Shown: positions 21,103-30,550 of the stretch, one piece after another | How positions within the stretch are numbered: position 1 is the stretch's first letter | Layout of the letters: every line of letters starts with the position of its first letter | Program-made: the position numbers and the translations under genes | The notes under the pieces: generated by a model | Database searches by the model: none | What the model saw: only the letters and a program-made list of their open reading frames with translations | Told to the model about the DNA's origin: nothing | Assembly: GCA_011800155.1 (NCBI GenBank) | Contig: JAALGH010000011.1 | Location: forward strand, 496,001-560,000 | DNA: 64,000 bases | DNA from: Flammulina velutipes | Taxonomy: Eukaryota > Basidiomycota > Agaricomycetes > Agaricales > Physalacriaceae | Reading direction: 5' to 3'

Positions 21103-22958
21103 TCTCGCCAGGGTGGAGGAACAAAGTAAGCTGAGGGCACGAGCTGTTGAAGACCATGTTTGGAGCCACCATTGGAACCGGGATTAAGATATATTCAACT
21201 ACTAGTGAATGGGAAACATTTTGTGCCAACTCTCAAAATCCTCAAAACAATGAGTCCCCAAACACGTTCCTACCCGTTCTCCGCCAATGTAGACTGACGG
21301 AACCGAACGATAACACAACGCAACGCAGCCTAGGCAAGCAAACATCAGTTCATCCCCCAAAGTTACTTACCCTTGGATCCATCGTTGCCAAGGGCTGCAG
21401 CGATACAAGCAACGTGTCGGGAGTCTAATACAACGGTAAGCAAAACGAAACAAGAACCGCCAACAGCATCAATACACACATACTCATAATATCATCAAGT
21501 CTGCGCGCCACATCCAAATACTCAATATCGCACGTTCTACTGCCCTGTTGGATACACGTTAGTAAACGAATATACTCCTAATCTAGTTAGAAAGCTACCA
21601 TAATCATCCTGGGACGCCTACACGCAACCCGCGCGAGATACAAAAATCGACGCCGGAATGGGTCAAAATGCCTGATTTTCAAACTTACTCCTGCGACCCG
21701 TGCGAGCTCCTAGTCGGTCTTAAGTGCATGGGAGCACCAGAAAACAATGTCAGATAGGTCACCTAGGCATTTAAATGTGAGTTTTCAAGCTTTCTTTCTG
21801 ACCAAGAAACCACGGACTTGCCATTTGAAAGTGATGCAGAGTGGTGTGGGAACCACGAAAGTGCGCACACAAGCTGATATATAACCGTCAGATGAAGTTT
21901 TGCATGACGGTCAACGGCAAGCATGTGTACACGTCGATGGTATCAATCGTCGAGCGCCACATTTGAACATCAAGATATCGCACCAGAAAACATACTATTG
22001 AGTACGCGTCAGCGGATATAACCAACTCGATGGGTATTCGGAACATACCTTGATCGTCTGGGAACTCCAAGATGCGAACTGCACAACTTGGAATTTTTGG
22101 TTCCAAAGGAGGCCGGAGCGACGTATTTTCAAAGTCGCTGCTAGGCTCGGAGATGAGTATGTATCGAATCTGTATGATGGGAAACAACCTACAACGCTAT
22201 CGCAGAGGTCCCCTGGACATTTTAACGTCAGTTCATGGCGAAACTATCTCCGACTTTGAGTCCACTAGAAGACCCAGCGAAGATGAGCGCGAACGTGCCG
22301 GGAGACGAAACGACGTGTTCGGAAATGAGACGTTTGTTCTCGTCGACTATCTCCAATGGATATCATGTCGAACATGTTTCAAGTCCAAGCATGGGCTCGG
22401 TGCGCCACAATGTGAAGCGGGAGATAAGAGGCTGATGAAGTTGTTACAAGGTCAACGTCCGTTGATACAGATGAATAGACTCCACTCACCAGGTATTGGT
22501 TGGATGCTGCGGACAAAGTTGCTAAAGAAATCATGTCAGCGTCGACAAACGAAAAGACCAATAAGAGGAAAAGCATACCAATGTCCAAGCAAACAATCTA
22601 GTACAAGAATCTATGATAGAAACGGTCAGAGATGAAAGCTACAGTGTGGTTATAGAAGACGTACTTGCCTTATCCAGACTAGATCAGCCTGTACGTCAAA
22701 ATAGCTAATAGGCTGCTCGTATTCATCCAATACGCGTACACGCAAGTATACTGAGGGATTCGCTGACGACAATACCGTCAGCGCGAGGTTAGTATAGTAA
22801 AGAACGCTACATAACATACGTGCACGGTAAACTTGGAACGTACATTACAGTTTAGATGATGTTACGCCCTCCGTCCGCGGAGGTCAACACCAGCGTAGCG
22901 TATGTATCGATGCGTCTACAATATCGGTGATACCCCTTTCCCCGCGAGTATCATCATT

Positions 22959-23025
22959 GGCAGCATGGCCAACACCATCCTTGCGGATGGCTCGTCGGTA
23001 TACCGACGCGGCCTATGCTGCTGCC
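22959..23025 (+). repeat. three-way-junction hairpin H1 (core GTCGGTATACCGAC)
   Basis: Closing stem GCAGCAT/ATGCTGC, inner GGCC/GGCC, hairpin a CCATCC-TTGC-GGATGG, and hairpin b GTCGG-TATA-CCGAC at 22994-23007. Hairpin a precedes b on the plus strand, opposite to the other three copies. Confidence 0.75.
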
Positions 23026-23168
23026 GGATCCTCGTTCACGCCCGTGACATGCTCAAAGGGGAACCCTGGCTCAAGTGAGAATCATAGCAATCTACTTTAA
23101 CCGTAGACTTACCAGTTGTTTGAAAAAGACCCGAAATTGACGCAAGAAGGGAACCAAGGCAATGCGCG

Positions 23169-23255
23169 CCTGGCAAAGGCAGCAATCTTACCATGCATGC
23201 CAGGTCACACGCCCGGAACCCAGACGCCTGCAGCAATCTTACATCTGCGTCTGGG
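23169..23255. repeat. pair of hairpins sharing the loop CAGCAATCTTAC
   Basis: The first is CCTGGCA...TGCCAGG (23169-23204) and the second CCCAGACGC...GCGTCTGGG (23219-23255). Stems are unrelated, yet both loops carry GCAGCAATCTTAC. Repeated at 52117-52203 in segment A2. Confidence 0.65.
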
Positions 23256-23538
23256 GTAGGGATCGGGCATGTTCTACGTTAGATAGTTAGGGATACAAGA
23301 CCATTGAGATCGCGTGAGAAGACTTACTAGTTCGATGCAAAGCACCTAGAGGAAGTGTCAGATGAAGAGATACGAGCAGTATCGACATGGACGTACCAAT
23401 GAGAAGCAAAGACGAGCCCCGAGTCAGGATGACACAAGAACTATACTAATAAGCTTCAGCCACTCGGCGTTCACCGTTGAACTACATAGGATACAACGAC
23501 CGCCAAAGTAATATCAAGTTCAGTCCACAGCCCGTTTG

Positions 23539-23611
23539 CCGAGTGCATACTGGTCACGTCGGTATACCGACGAAGCGTTCGCCAGAACAACGTTGACCAT
23601 GTTGCACTCGG
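23539..23611 (-). repeat. three-way-junction hairpin H2
   Basis: A perfect 9-bp closing stem (CCGAGTGCA 23539-23547 / TGCACTCGG 23603-23611), inner GGTCA/TGACC stem, the palindrome GTCGGTATACCGAC at 23558-23571 and a weaker hairpin a (GTTC-GCCA-GAAC). Confidence 0.75.
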
Positions 23612-24130
23612 AGAAAGTTTGACGTCGTTTCAAGTCTGAACACTGGCACTAAGTAATGAGATGTTAGTTTGTTGGTACAATTGAAGCAATGTGATCACTT
23701 ACAGGGCATCTTACGAACACTGTTACACCCTCATCAGCCAGCCGTTGGTAAGTTGTATTCGAGATCGAGTGGACAAGGCGATATCGCCACCCATAGTCTC
23801 CTTGTTATCTCCAGGTATGTTTCGAATCCATGTCGGCACTCGAAAGCGTAGGCGATGTCTGTCGTGTCGGGCCCTGTGAGATGGCTAAGACACGCTCATA
23901 GAAGGCGACTATATATATATTAGCTTCCGTTCGTTTACACAACTAACGAGACAATAACGTACACAGATACGACGACGAGGACACAGTGCTATTGTATCTG
24001 TTAGCGAACGAAAAGGTAAACAAACAAGGAAGACATACCTTCCGTCGTGTTTCGGGCTTCGCTATCATGACCTAGTCGTTGATCAGGGTGATAGAAGCTG
24101 AGTATGGACAGCAACATACTATGTCCATGT

Positions 24131-24206
24131 CAGGAGCGCACTTGGCCAAGTCGGTATACCGACTAGCCGTCCGAACAGGACGGTGTTGGCCAAGTCGCAG
24201 GTCCTG
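24131..24206 (-). repeat. three-way-junction hairpin H3
   Basis: Closing stem CAGGA...TCCTG with GCG/CGC and ACTTGGCCAA/TTGGCCAAGT continuing it, palindrome GTCGGTATACCGAC at 24150-24163, and hairpin a CCGTCC-GAACA-GGACGG. Confidence 0.78.
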
Positions 24207-24970
24207 TATAGGATAGGTCGAGACACTGGTTATAGTTGATGTATGATAGGGTTCCGACGATGCTAAGGGTGCTACATATACATATATATTAGTTAGTCCC
24301 AAGAACAGCGAGGACATACCCTGTATCGCGGACGGGATCCTGTTCCCTTTGTCTGCCGTCAGTGATACCCTTCGGCGGCGTTAAACGAGTTGAACGTGTC
24401 GTATCACCAGACGGAATGAGCTCGAGGGTATGTCGTATGGTGTTAGCCGATACTATGGACAGTAGTTTGGATAATGGATCTCTATAAATATGTTAGTACA
24501 CTTCTAAATCGAATCGATAAACTTGGGACTTGCCGCGAATGCAACGTATACGGGCTGGAATACGAGGAAAAGGTCAGTAAACGATGACGGAAAATAAGCG
24601 CCACGTAGGACGTACCGCGATGAACAATGTTCGCCTATGTGTGCGGTGTCCATCCCAGCATTGCCTGGTATCTATCTTGTATCGGTTTCGCTAAGAGAGC
24701 AGCTATACAGACCAAGAATACCACTGTGTCGTCCACAAACGATCATCGGCGACAATGGTCTCTTCGAACGTTCGCGCACCAGATACAATGGCGGACCTGC
24801 TGCCTTGGGTTGATCAGTGTTGCGGTTACGAGGTCGTTGATCACTGGGAGGCATGCGATGGCTAATAGTATGCATGATAAGGACAATCTAGAGGATGATT
24901 AGTGAATTATGTGCGAATGGGATGATAAGAAACATACCAGCGAGACAGTTTACTGTCGCTCATTTTCGTT

Positions 24971-25778
24971 CTATCGCATCCGTTGGTGTTGTCGCCGTAG
25001 GTTTATAGTGCCTATGTAACGAGTTAGAGGCTGTAGGACTTGGTATCGAATGGAAACGTACAATACGGCAGCATCATGTTAACGGTAGGCGATCCAATGT
25101 GCGAGCTGGCTGATGTTAGCGTACGAATTGGGCGCTCGTCGAGGCGGTTCTGATAAGAAACTGGAACGTTAGTATAGAGAGCCGGAAGACAAAGAAATGA
25201 CTTGCCTGCTTGTATCAAAGCGCACACAGGCCACGTCGGTATACCGACGAACCGTTCTTCAGAACGGTGTTGGCCGCGTGCTGCGCTTGATGCTAAGGTA
25301 GACATGATAGACGCCTGTACTCGTCGTGAGCAGGAAGCGAGAGTTGATGTCAGAAATGTACATACCATAGGTTCAATCCTTAGAAGCAGTGAGTGTGTCC
25401 AAAACTGCCGGGGAAAGGGACGATGCCGTAGAGAAAGCTGTTGGTTTGCGGTGAGTAAGGAAACAAGGAAAAGAATGTGTATGGACACACCTGTGGTCCA
25501 TAGTCGCCGTTTTCGTCGAATAACCATCGTAATCTGCTCTAACGCATATCGCATGAAACTATAAGGCAGTTCTGGTTGAGTATGAGGATTCGGGTGCGAG
25601 ATGAACACGTACCAGTAGCCTTCCGTATGTTGTTCGTCACTATTGAATCTGTCTGAGCGTCTTCGTTAACTACTGTGGATAGTAGTGGTGTAATGGTAGG
25701 TGATATGAGGTGTCCCGAGTGTACTGGATATAGCTGGAGTCGAGATACGAGCAAGTCGACGCTGGCAGTCCGTTGCAT
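24971..25778 (-). CDS. candidate small spliced protein gene containing hairpin H4
   Basis: An ATG at 25778 starts a chain of exons: 25778-25613, about 25571-25489, 25437-25366, 25314-25206, 25160-25062 and 25011-24971. Introns are 41-53 nt; one is GC-AG (donor GCAAGT at 25205). The chain gives 189 residues if the second exon uses a donor two nt beyond the strongest one (GGT|GTGTCC); with the strongest donor the frame closes early. The protein begins MQRTASVDLLVSRLQ and has no recognised domain. Exon 4 carries hairpin H4, read as RFVGIPTW. The identical gene in A2 is at 53919-54726. A non-coding spliced transcript is an alternative. Confidence 0.35.
25214..25291 (-). repeat. three-way-junction hairpin H4
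   Basis: Closing stem ATCAAAGCGCA (25214-25224) / TGCGCTTGAT (25282-25291) with one bulged A, inner GGCCAC/GTTGGCC, palindrome GTCGGTATACCGAC at 25235-25248, and hairpin a CCGTTC-TTCA-GAACGG. Confidence 0.78.
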
Positions 25779-26890
25779 AGTGAAGTGCTATTCGAAAAGT
25801 TAGCGCAAAAGAGACAGTGATTAAGCAGTCAGAGACGTACCATTAGTGTAGTAGAGCGCGCTGAAGGTCCTAATCGAAGAGCCAGAAATCGATTGTCGTG
25901 GTAAGAGCCAAGGTGCCGTGGGAAAAACAAACGCTGGCTTGATCGCTGTTCTGCTCGATGCCGAGAGCATTCTTGAAAGCGAGTATGGCGGTCAAGAGGA
26001 TGGATAGATGGAATATGAGAAATATAAAGAGACTGTTGGTAAGGAAGAGAGAATGTAAATGAAAGGAAGGGAATGATGATTTCCAGCTAAGTAGGCTGTC
26101 GTACTTATACCCAGAATGTCCCCGCTCTCGGACGCCGGTATGCAGGGAGGAACAATAAGAATGATGACACATACCCGGTCCGGCCGAAAGAAGAGCTCCA
26201 AGCTGTGGAAGTGCGGAATGAGCTTTGATGAGACGAGGGTGGCGGCGCGTACAAGATTCAAGTACGTACCCGTTCCTGTACTTTTTGACTTGAAAATATC
26301 TTGAGATGGACCTTGGGAGATGTACTTTAGAGGTGCATAAGCTCCTCGTAGGCTCTCGTTACTTATAATGTGCAAACAGGCGCCCTCTCCTCCTCCTTCT
26401 CCCTCCAGAGTCCTCCTCGATCCAAAGCGCGTAACCAGTGACACATATTGATCAAGGGTCAGATCACGTCACCCTCTGATTGTCGTACACGGGCTCTTGA
26501 AGCGCTGAAGCCTGGAACGACGAATTAGTGCTAACGGCTGAATCGTACCCTGCCCGCTATTCGAAGCAAGCGGACTCCCAAGACAAACTCCAAGTACCAA
26601 GAGAAGACACGTAAGAGGATAAATGAGGCGCCCGACTGTCCGCGAAGACAGGAACGTTCCAAGAGATAGTCAGCATACATCGAATTAGCATTGCACGGCG
26701 CGTACAGAGTGAATGACGCCAATGGATAGAATACTCAAAGACATATGAAGATATCTAGGTGTTGCTTAGAGCGAGAAAGAGAGACTCACGTTTTGCTAAG
26801 ATGAAACTTAAAGTCGTGAGGAAAGACGTAGTTGCGTCATGATTAGATTGTGCAAGGGTCCGATCATCTTGATAGCCAGGGTTCACGCGT

Positions 26891-28585
26891 TGATACGCCT
26901 TGTAATATTTGGACGGGCAAAGACCCCATATTTTGCGATTTGGTACAAGGCAAACCAGGCAGAATGGACATAGGAAGAAGGCATTATGGACGGAATATAC
27001 CACTCCACACCAGGCTAGCAGTACGGAGAAGGTCCTTGTTACTGGGACTCATCCATGGAACCTTGAAGTCATGCACTGGTTCAGCCAGGCGATCGACCCC
27101 GCTCTCGAAGCGGGAGGAACCTAAAACTACAATACAAGTAACTCGACTTAGGTCGATCAATAAAACCAGTACTCAGTCTTGCACCCGCCATCGTGTCGGG
27201 TACTTAGAAATAAGGATCCCACTCTTCCAATGACAGTTCACGAACCACCCGCCACACTTGGACGGACTTAGCTACCAAAACGCAGAGGACGGAGATCGAC
27301 CATCGAATCCATCAAAGGCATGTTGCGTCACGAGTCATGATCTCAGGGGAAGTAAACCTTATTCCTGAATCACGCTCTGACTCCCTGGATCTCATCAATA
27401 TAATCCAGATCGGGCAGATCTCCCAGATCGAGCACAGAAACCCAAGTCCCTCTGTTGGATAGCATTCGGGCTCTGGATATGAAGCGCCAGAGGCACTGTA
27501 GGACCCACCTAGGAGTTGAGCCGCCAACATGACGGGCCCGATTCCTGGGCGGGGCATTATTGGAAATAAGGCCTCTCTATCGAGAGAGGAAAAACACAAG
27601 GCAACAGGGACCATGCGGGTGCTAATTGGAGGCCCGCGCGGATCGCCTAAGAATGGAGAGATACACATGGAACAAGCATGCCAGCTGACCTTGGATCACT
27701 CAGGAGCTGTGTACCCGCGCGGTACGCCACTCCTCATTGGGTGCATCCAGGACAAATACCTGGCTAAGAATGATGAAGGCCATATGGCCCAGGGCACAAC
27801 GAGGTTCACGGGGCCCGCCAACGTGGCGGCCGCTCCTGTGGCGGGTAAAATACAGTAAACCAGCTTTAGTCACGCTCTTTAGAAATACCTATATAATACG
27901 CTCGTTAGCATACTGTAAACTAGCTTAGACCCCCAGTAGACGCAGCCCACAAAGCAGTATTTACCGTCGGTTAGCTCGATAGGATTGAATAGAAGTTCTG
28001 TCACATAGGTGACTTTGAATCTGAAAGCAAAAGGAACTTAGAGCCATTGGAGCTACTTTGAGTAATTGAAGTTTAGCCATTGCCTGTGCCATCGACGTTC
28101 CCGGCGCTGTCTCAGAACAGTCATCTAACCACTTGAAAGAATCTGATTGGAAAACCCAGTCCCCGTTGAGTGTGGTTTAGACTGCAGCTAAGCTATCGTT
28201 TTAAGCCGCGGACAGAGTCCGTTGAGTCTTAGGGCATTAGATAGATACCAGGGTATCTGGACGCAGACCTCTTAGCGTGGTTGAAGATTGACGGACCGGT
28301 TGGAGCTTTATTAAGTCTGCCTCACGCATCCCAATCGGCCTGTGACTCTTGTTGGCCTCTAGTTTTCAACTAAAGATCAGATCCCTGTTACCCCTCGAAC
28401 TTGTTATACATTTTGAACCGTTGCAATCGAACCCCCATACCTTCCCGAAACCCCAAAGACCAGTTCATCGAACTCTAAACAATTAAAAGCAGACCCGCTA
28501 TCGAAGCGGACTTGTATTTCCACGCCTACTTGTTAGTGTGTGTGTGTGTGTGTGATTTGGTGGTGTTCTTTTGCACTGCTCATCA
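26891..28585 (+). repeat. 5' LTR
   Basis: It begins TGATACGCCTTG and ends ACTGCTCATCA. It holds a (GT)n run at about 28535-28553 and three of the element's palindromes (27098-27114, 27815-27829, 28494-28510). Its partner is 42296-43991. Confidence 0.93.
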
Positions 28586-28590
28586 TATTT

Positions 28591-28608
28591 TGGAGCCCAC
28601 CGCGAGGG
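28591..28608 (+). other. putative tRNA primer-binding site
   Basis: TGGAGCCCACCGCGAGGG starts five bases after the LTR. It begins with the TGG expected opposite a tRNA CCA end. Which tRNA it matches cannot be told from the window. Confidence 0.6.
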
Positions 28609-28708
28609 GTGATAAATTTGACTTAGTCGATTCTTCGTAAAACAAGACTTAACAAGTTATTTCTACACCCAATCCAAAATAGCCCCAAAAGCCAAGCCAA
28701 CCGCTAAG

Positions 28709-30550
28709 TTGTCGGAAACGCCAACTAGTCAAAGCTCAGCTTTAGAACAACAAAACAACCGTAGAGCGAACTTGGGTGAAAACTCAGGTGCTCCAGTTGT
28801 AAGGAATCTACGCGAAAATCGTCCTAAACCAGGCGATCTATTCAACGGATATCCAGACGAACGCCGACCGCGTCCACCAAACAAAAAGCCTAAAAAGCTA
28901 CCACCCGACTTAGTGTCGGAGCCAGCCTATCCCCCCGGATTTATATTATCCACAGTCCCGCTTTCGAGTCGTCTTCCAAGACTTTTACCAAGTCCAATAC
29001 CCCGAAGACCTCACACCCCTTCACCAAACGAACTTAGTCCGTTTGCAGACCGATTTGATCTCGATCAAGTCCACCCGCTATTTGAGAAATTTAGACAGGC
29101 TGTACCTTTAGGACAACCTCTATTCCCAATGGCAGATCAGGAAAACAACAACGCAGGAGGGAACGCGGGCCAAGCTGCTGGACAGCCAAACCTAGCTCCC
29201 GTTAACAATTTCGTGAACCAACTTAGTGCGCAAACACAAGCGGAAATTGCGGGCAAGAAACTACCGGCGCCTGGAAGTAAAGATGCCCCCCGCTTCAGAG
29301 ACGGAGGAATCAGAGAATACTTCATGGGACTGGAATGGATCTACTCAGTAAACCGCGTAACCAACCCTCAAGTTCAGATCGAAATTGCAGGAGTCTATGT
29401 AGACTATGACATACGGAGACAGTGGGTCGCCCTACCCGAATACTCGGCGGGTGACTGGTTAGCATACAAAAAGGCCATCCTTAAGCTATACAATAAGGGT
29501 GAGCAAGATCAAGAATATACCATGCGAGAGGTCGAAGAACTTTTGACGCACTACAAGGCGCGTCCCATAGGCTCAAAGGATAGAATGATGGAGTTCCGCC
29601 GAGAAGTCGTGCACAAACTTCAATATCTAATCGATATTGGAGATGTCACTCAGAAATCGGTTCTCGATCTAGTCCAGCAGTGCTTTGTGGGACCCGCCTG
29701 GGCGGCGATCTACAATGATTTACGGGCAATCCCTGTCCCTCCAAATAGACCGCTGGGACAGCGGTGGACTCTAGGCGAAGTCATTAAAGTCGCAGAAAAG
29801 TACTTAGAGGAAATAGAAACGTTCGGTGGTGCCCCAATGAGAACAGGGAACACGTACGAACGGGAACTCATTTCCCCGTCAACAACGCGGGTCAAGATCG
29901 AAGATATGCATGACCAAGTTGCCAGCATCAACTCGTTGGCAGACACACTCAAGGCCATCGAGAAGGCTCGACAAGACGAAATGAGGGAGTTAGAGAAAGT
30001 CCGACAGGAAGAATCCCGCAGGTTAATGGCTATGATGGATAGGATGGGAACTCGACAAATACAAATGCAGAGTTACCCGACTGAACATATGGGGAACTAT
30101 GTGCAACAAAACGCGTCGTACCAAGCCCCTAGACCTCCAATACAGCCTATGCCAAAAGGAATACTTCCTGTCCCGGCGAACTTTAACCCGTCACGTGCCC
30201 GCTCCCTTAGCGGGAAATGTTATTTCTGCGACGAACATGGGCATTTCCTCACAGAATGCCCTGAGAAGAACAAGTTCGAGAAAGAAGGCTGGATATATAA
30301 ACCAGGGAACTCCAATTGGTACTTTACAGCCGATGGAATTTCGCTAAGCAAGCGCAAAGATGGCATGTCTCCAATGGAACAAGTACTTAAGTACATTAGA
30401 GAACATGGTCCCAACCCACCCGCTAGCGCACAGAACTACGAAGGGCTTTTTCAGGAAGACTTCTTTCCTCCGACTGAACAGATAGATCGGACGGTTTTCC
30501 TTCAACAGCAGATGATCGACCCCACCTACTTACAGGAGGGTTTCGATTAG
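28709..30550 (+). CDS. gag: retrotransposon Gag
   Basis: The frame is open from a TAG just before 28685 to TAG at 30548-30550. The first in-frame ATG is at 29129, giving 473 residues; the ~140 residues before it look like protein but have no ATG, so a near-cognate start (TTG at 28709) or a spliced leader may be used. A helical capsid-like region (about residues 180-380 of the long form) precedes a CCHC knuckle (CYFCDEHGHFLTEC, about 30220). Gag packages the genomic RNA into particles. The heptamer GGGTTTC lies six bases before the stop codon, in phase for -1 frameshifting into the protease frame. Confidence 0.85.
   Translation: MSETPTSQSSALEQQNNRRANLGENSGAPVVRNLRENRPKPGDLFNGYPDERRPRPPNKKPKKLPPDLVSEPAYPPGFILSTVPLSSRLPRLLPSPIPRRPHTPSPNELSPFADRFDLDQVHPLFEKFRQAVPLGQPLFPMADQENNNAGGNAGQAAGQPNLAPVNNFVNQLSAQTQAEIAGKKLPAPGSKDAPRFRDGGIREYFMGLEWIYSVNRVTNPQVQIEIAGVYVDYDIRRQWVALPEYSAGDWLAYKKAILKLYNKGEQDQEYTMREVEELLTHYKARPIGSKDRMMEFRREVVHKLQYLIDIGDVTQKSVLDLVQQCFVGPAWAAIYNDLRAIPVPPNRPLGQRWTLGEVIKVAEKYLEEIETFGGAPMRTGNTYERELISPSTTRVKIEDMHDQVASINSLADTLKAIEKARQDEMRELEKVRQEESRRLMAMMDRMGTRQIQMQSYPTEHMGNYVQQNASYQAPRPPIQPMPKGILPVPANFNPSRARSLSGKCYFCDEHGHFLTECPEKNKFEKEGWIYKPGNSNWYFTADGISLSKRKDGMSPMEQVLKYIREHGPNPPASAQNYEGLFQEDFFPPTEQIDRTVFLQQQMIDPTYLQEGFD
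30538..30544 (+). promoter_or_regulatory. candidate -1 frameshift site (G GGT TTC)
   Basis: In the Gag frame this reads GAG GGT TTC GAT TAG, i.e. the X XXY YYZ pattern, 4-10 bases before the Gag stop. The -1 frame is open here (30478 onward) and continues into protease. Confidence 0.5.

Larger units (their letters stand above)
18558..26890. repeat. segment A, copy 1 of a tandem duplication
   Basis: Sequence from TCTCCCGACCCTCAC (18558) to GGTTCACGCGT (26890) recurs at 47514-55838 and, in part, at 59358-about 62005. By eye, the left 2.5 kb differs from copy 2 by about 1 % (some two dozen changes including small indels). The right 6 kb differs at only about two positions. The right end is interrupted by the LTR retrotransposon, which separates this copy from its B segment at 43996. 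Confidence 0.92.
21103..26890 (-). other. intron-signal-rich, hairpin-rich right half of segment A
   Basis: On the minus strand this region has about 15-20 well-formed intron cassettes (GTACGT/GTATGT/GTAAGT donors, CTAAC-like branch sites, AG acceptors), each 41-60 nt and spaced 60-250 nt apart. It also contains four three-way-junction hairpins and several simple hairpins. One run of exons can be read as a short protein (24971-25778). Elsewhere I could not join exons into a long frame. It may be a cluster of small spliced genes, decayed genes, or spliced non-coding RNA. Confidence 0.5.

Noticed and set aside
22072..22635. 187-codon plus-strand frame in segment A
   Set aside because: It runs across minus-strand intron signals, has no domain, and its identity to the second copy only reflects the young duplication.
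22959..25291. CRISPR-like array from regularly spaced palindromes
   Set aside because: Spacing is irregular (about 600, 600, 1080 bp), one copy is inverted, and this is a eukaryotic genome.
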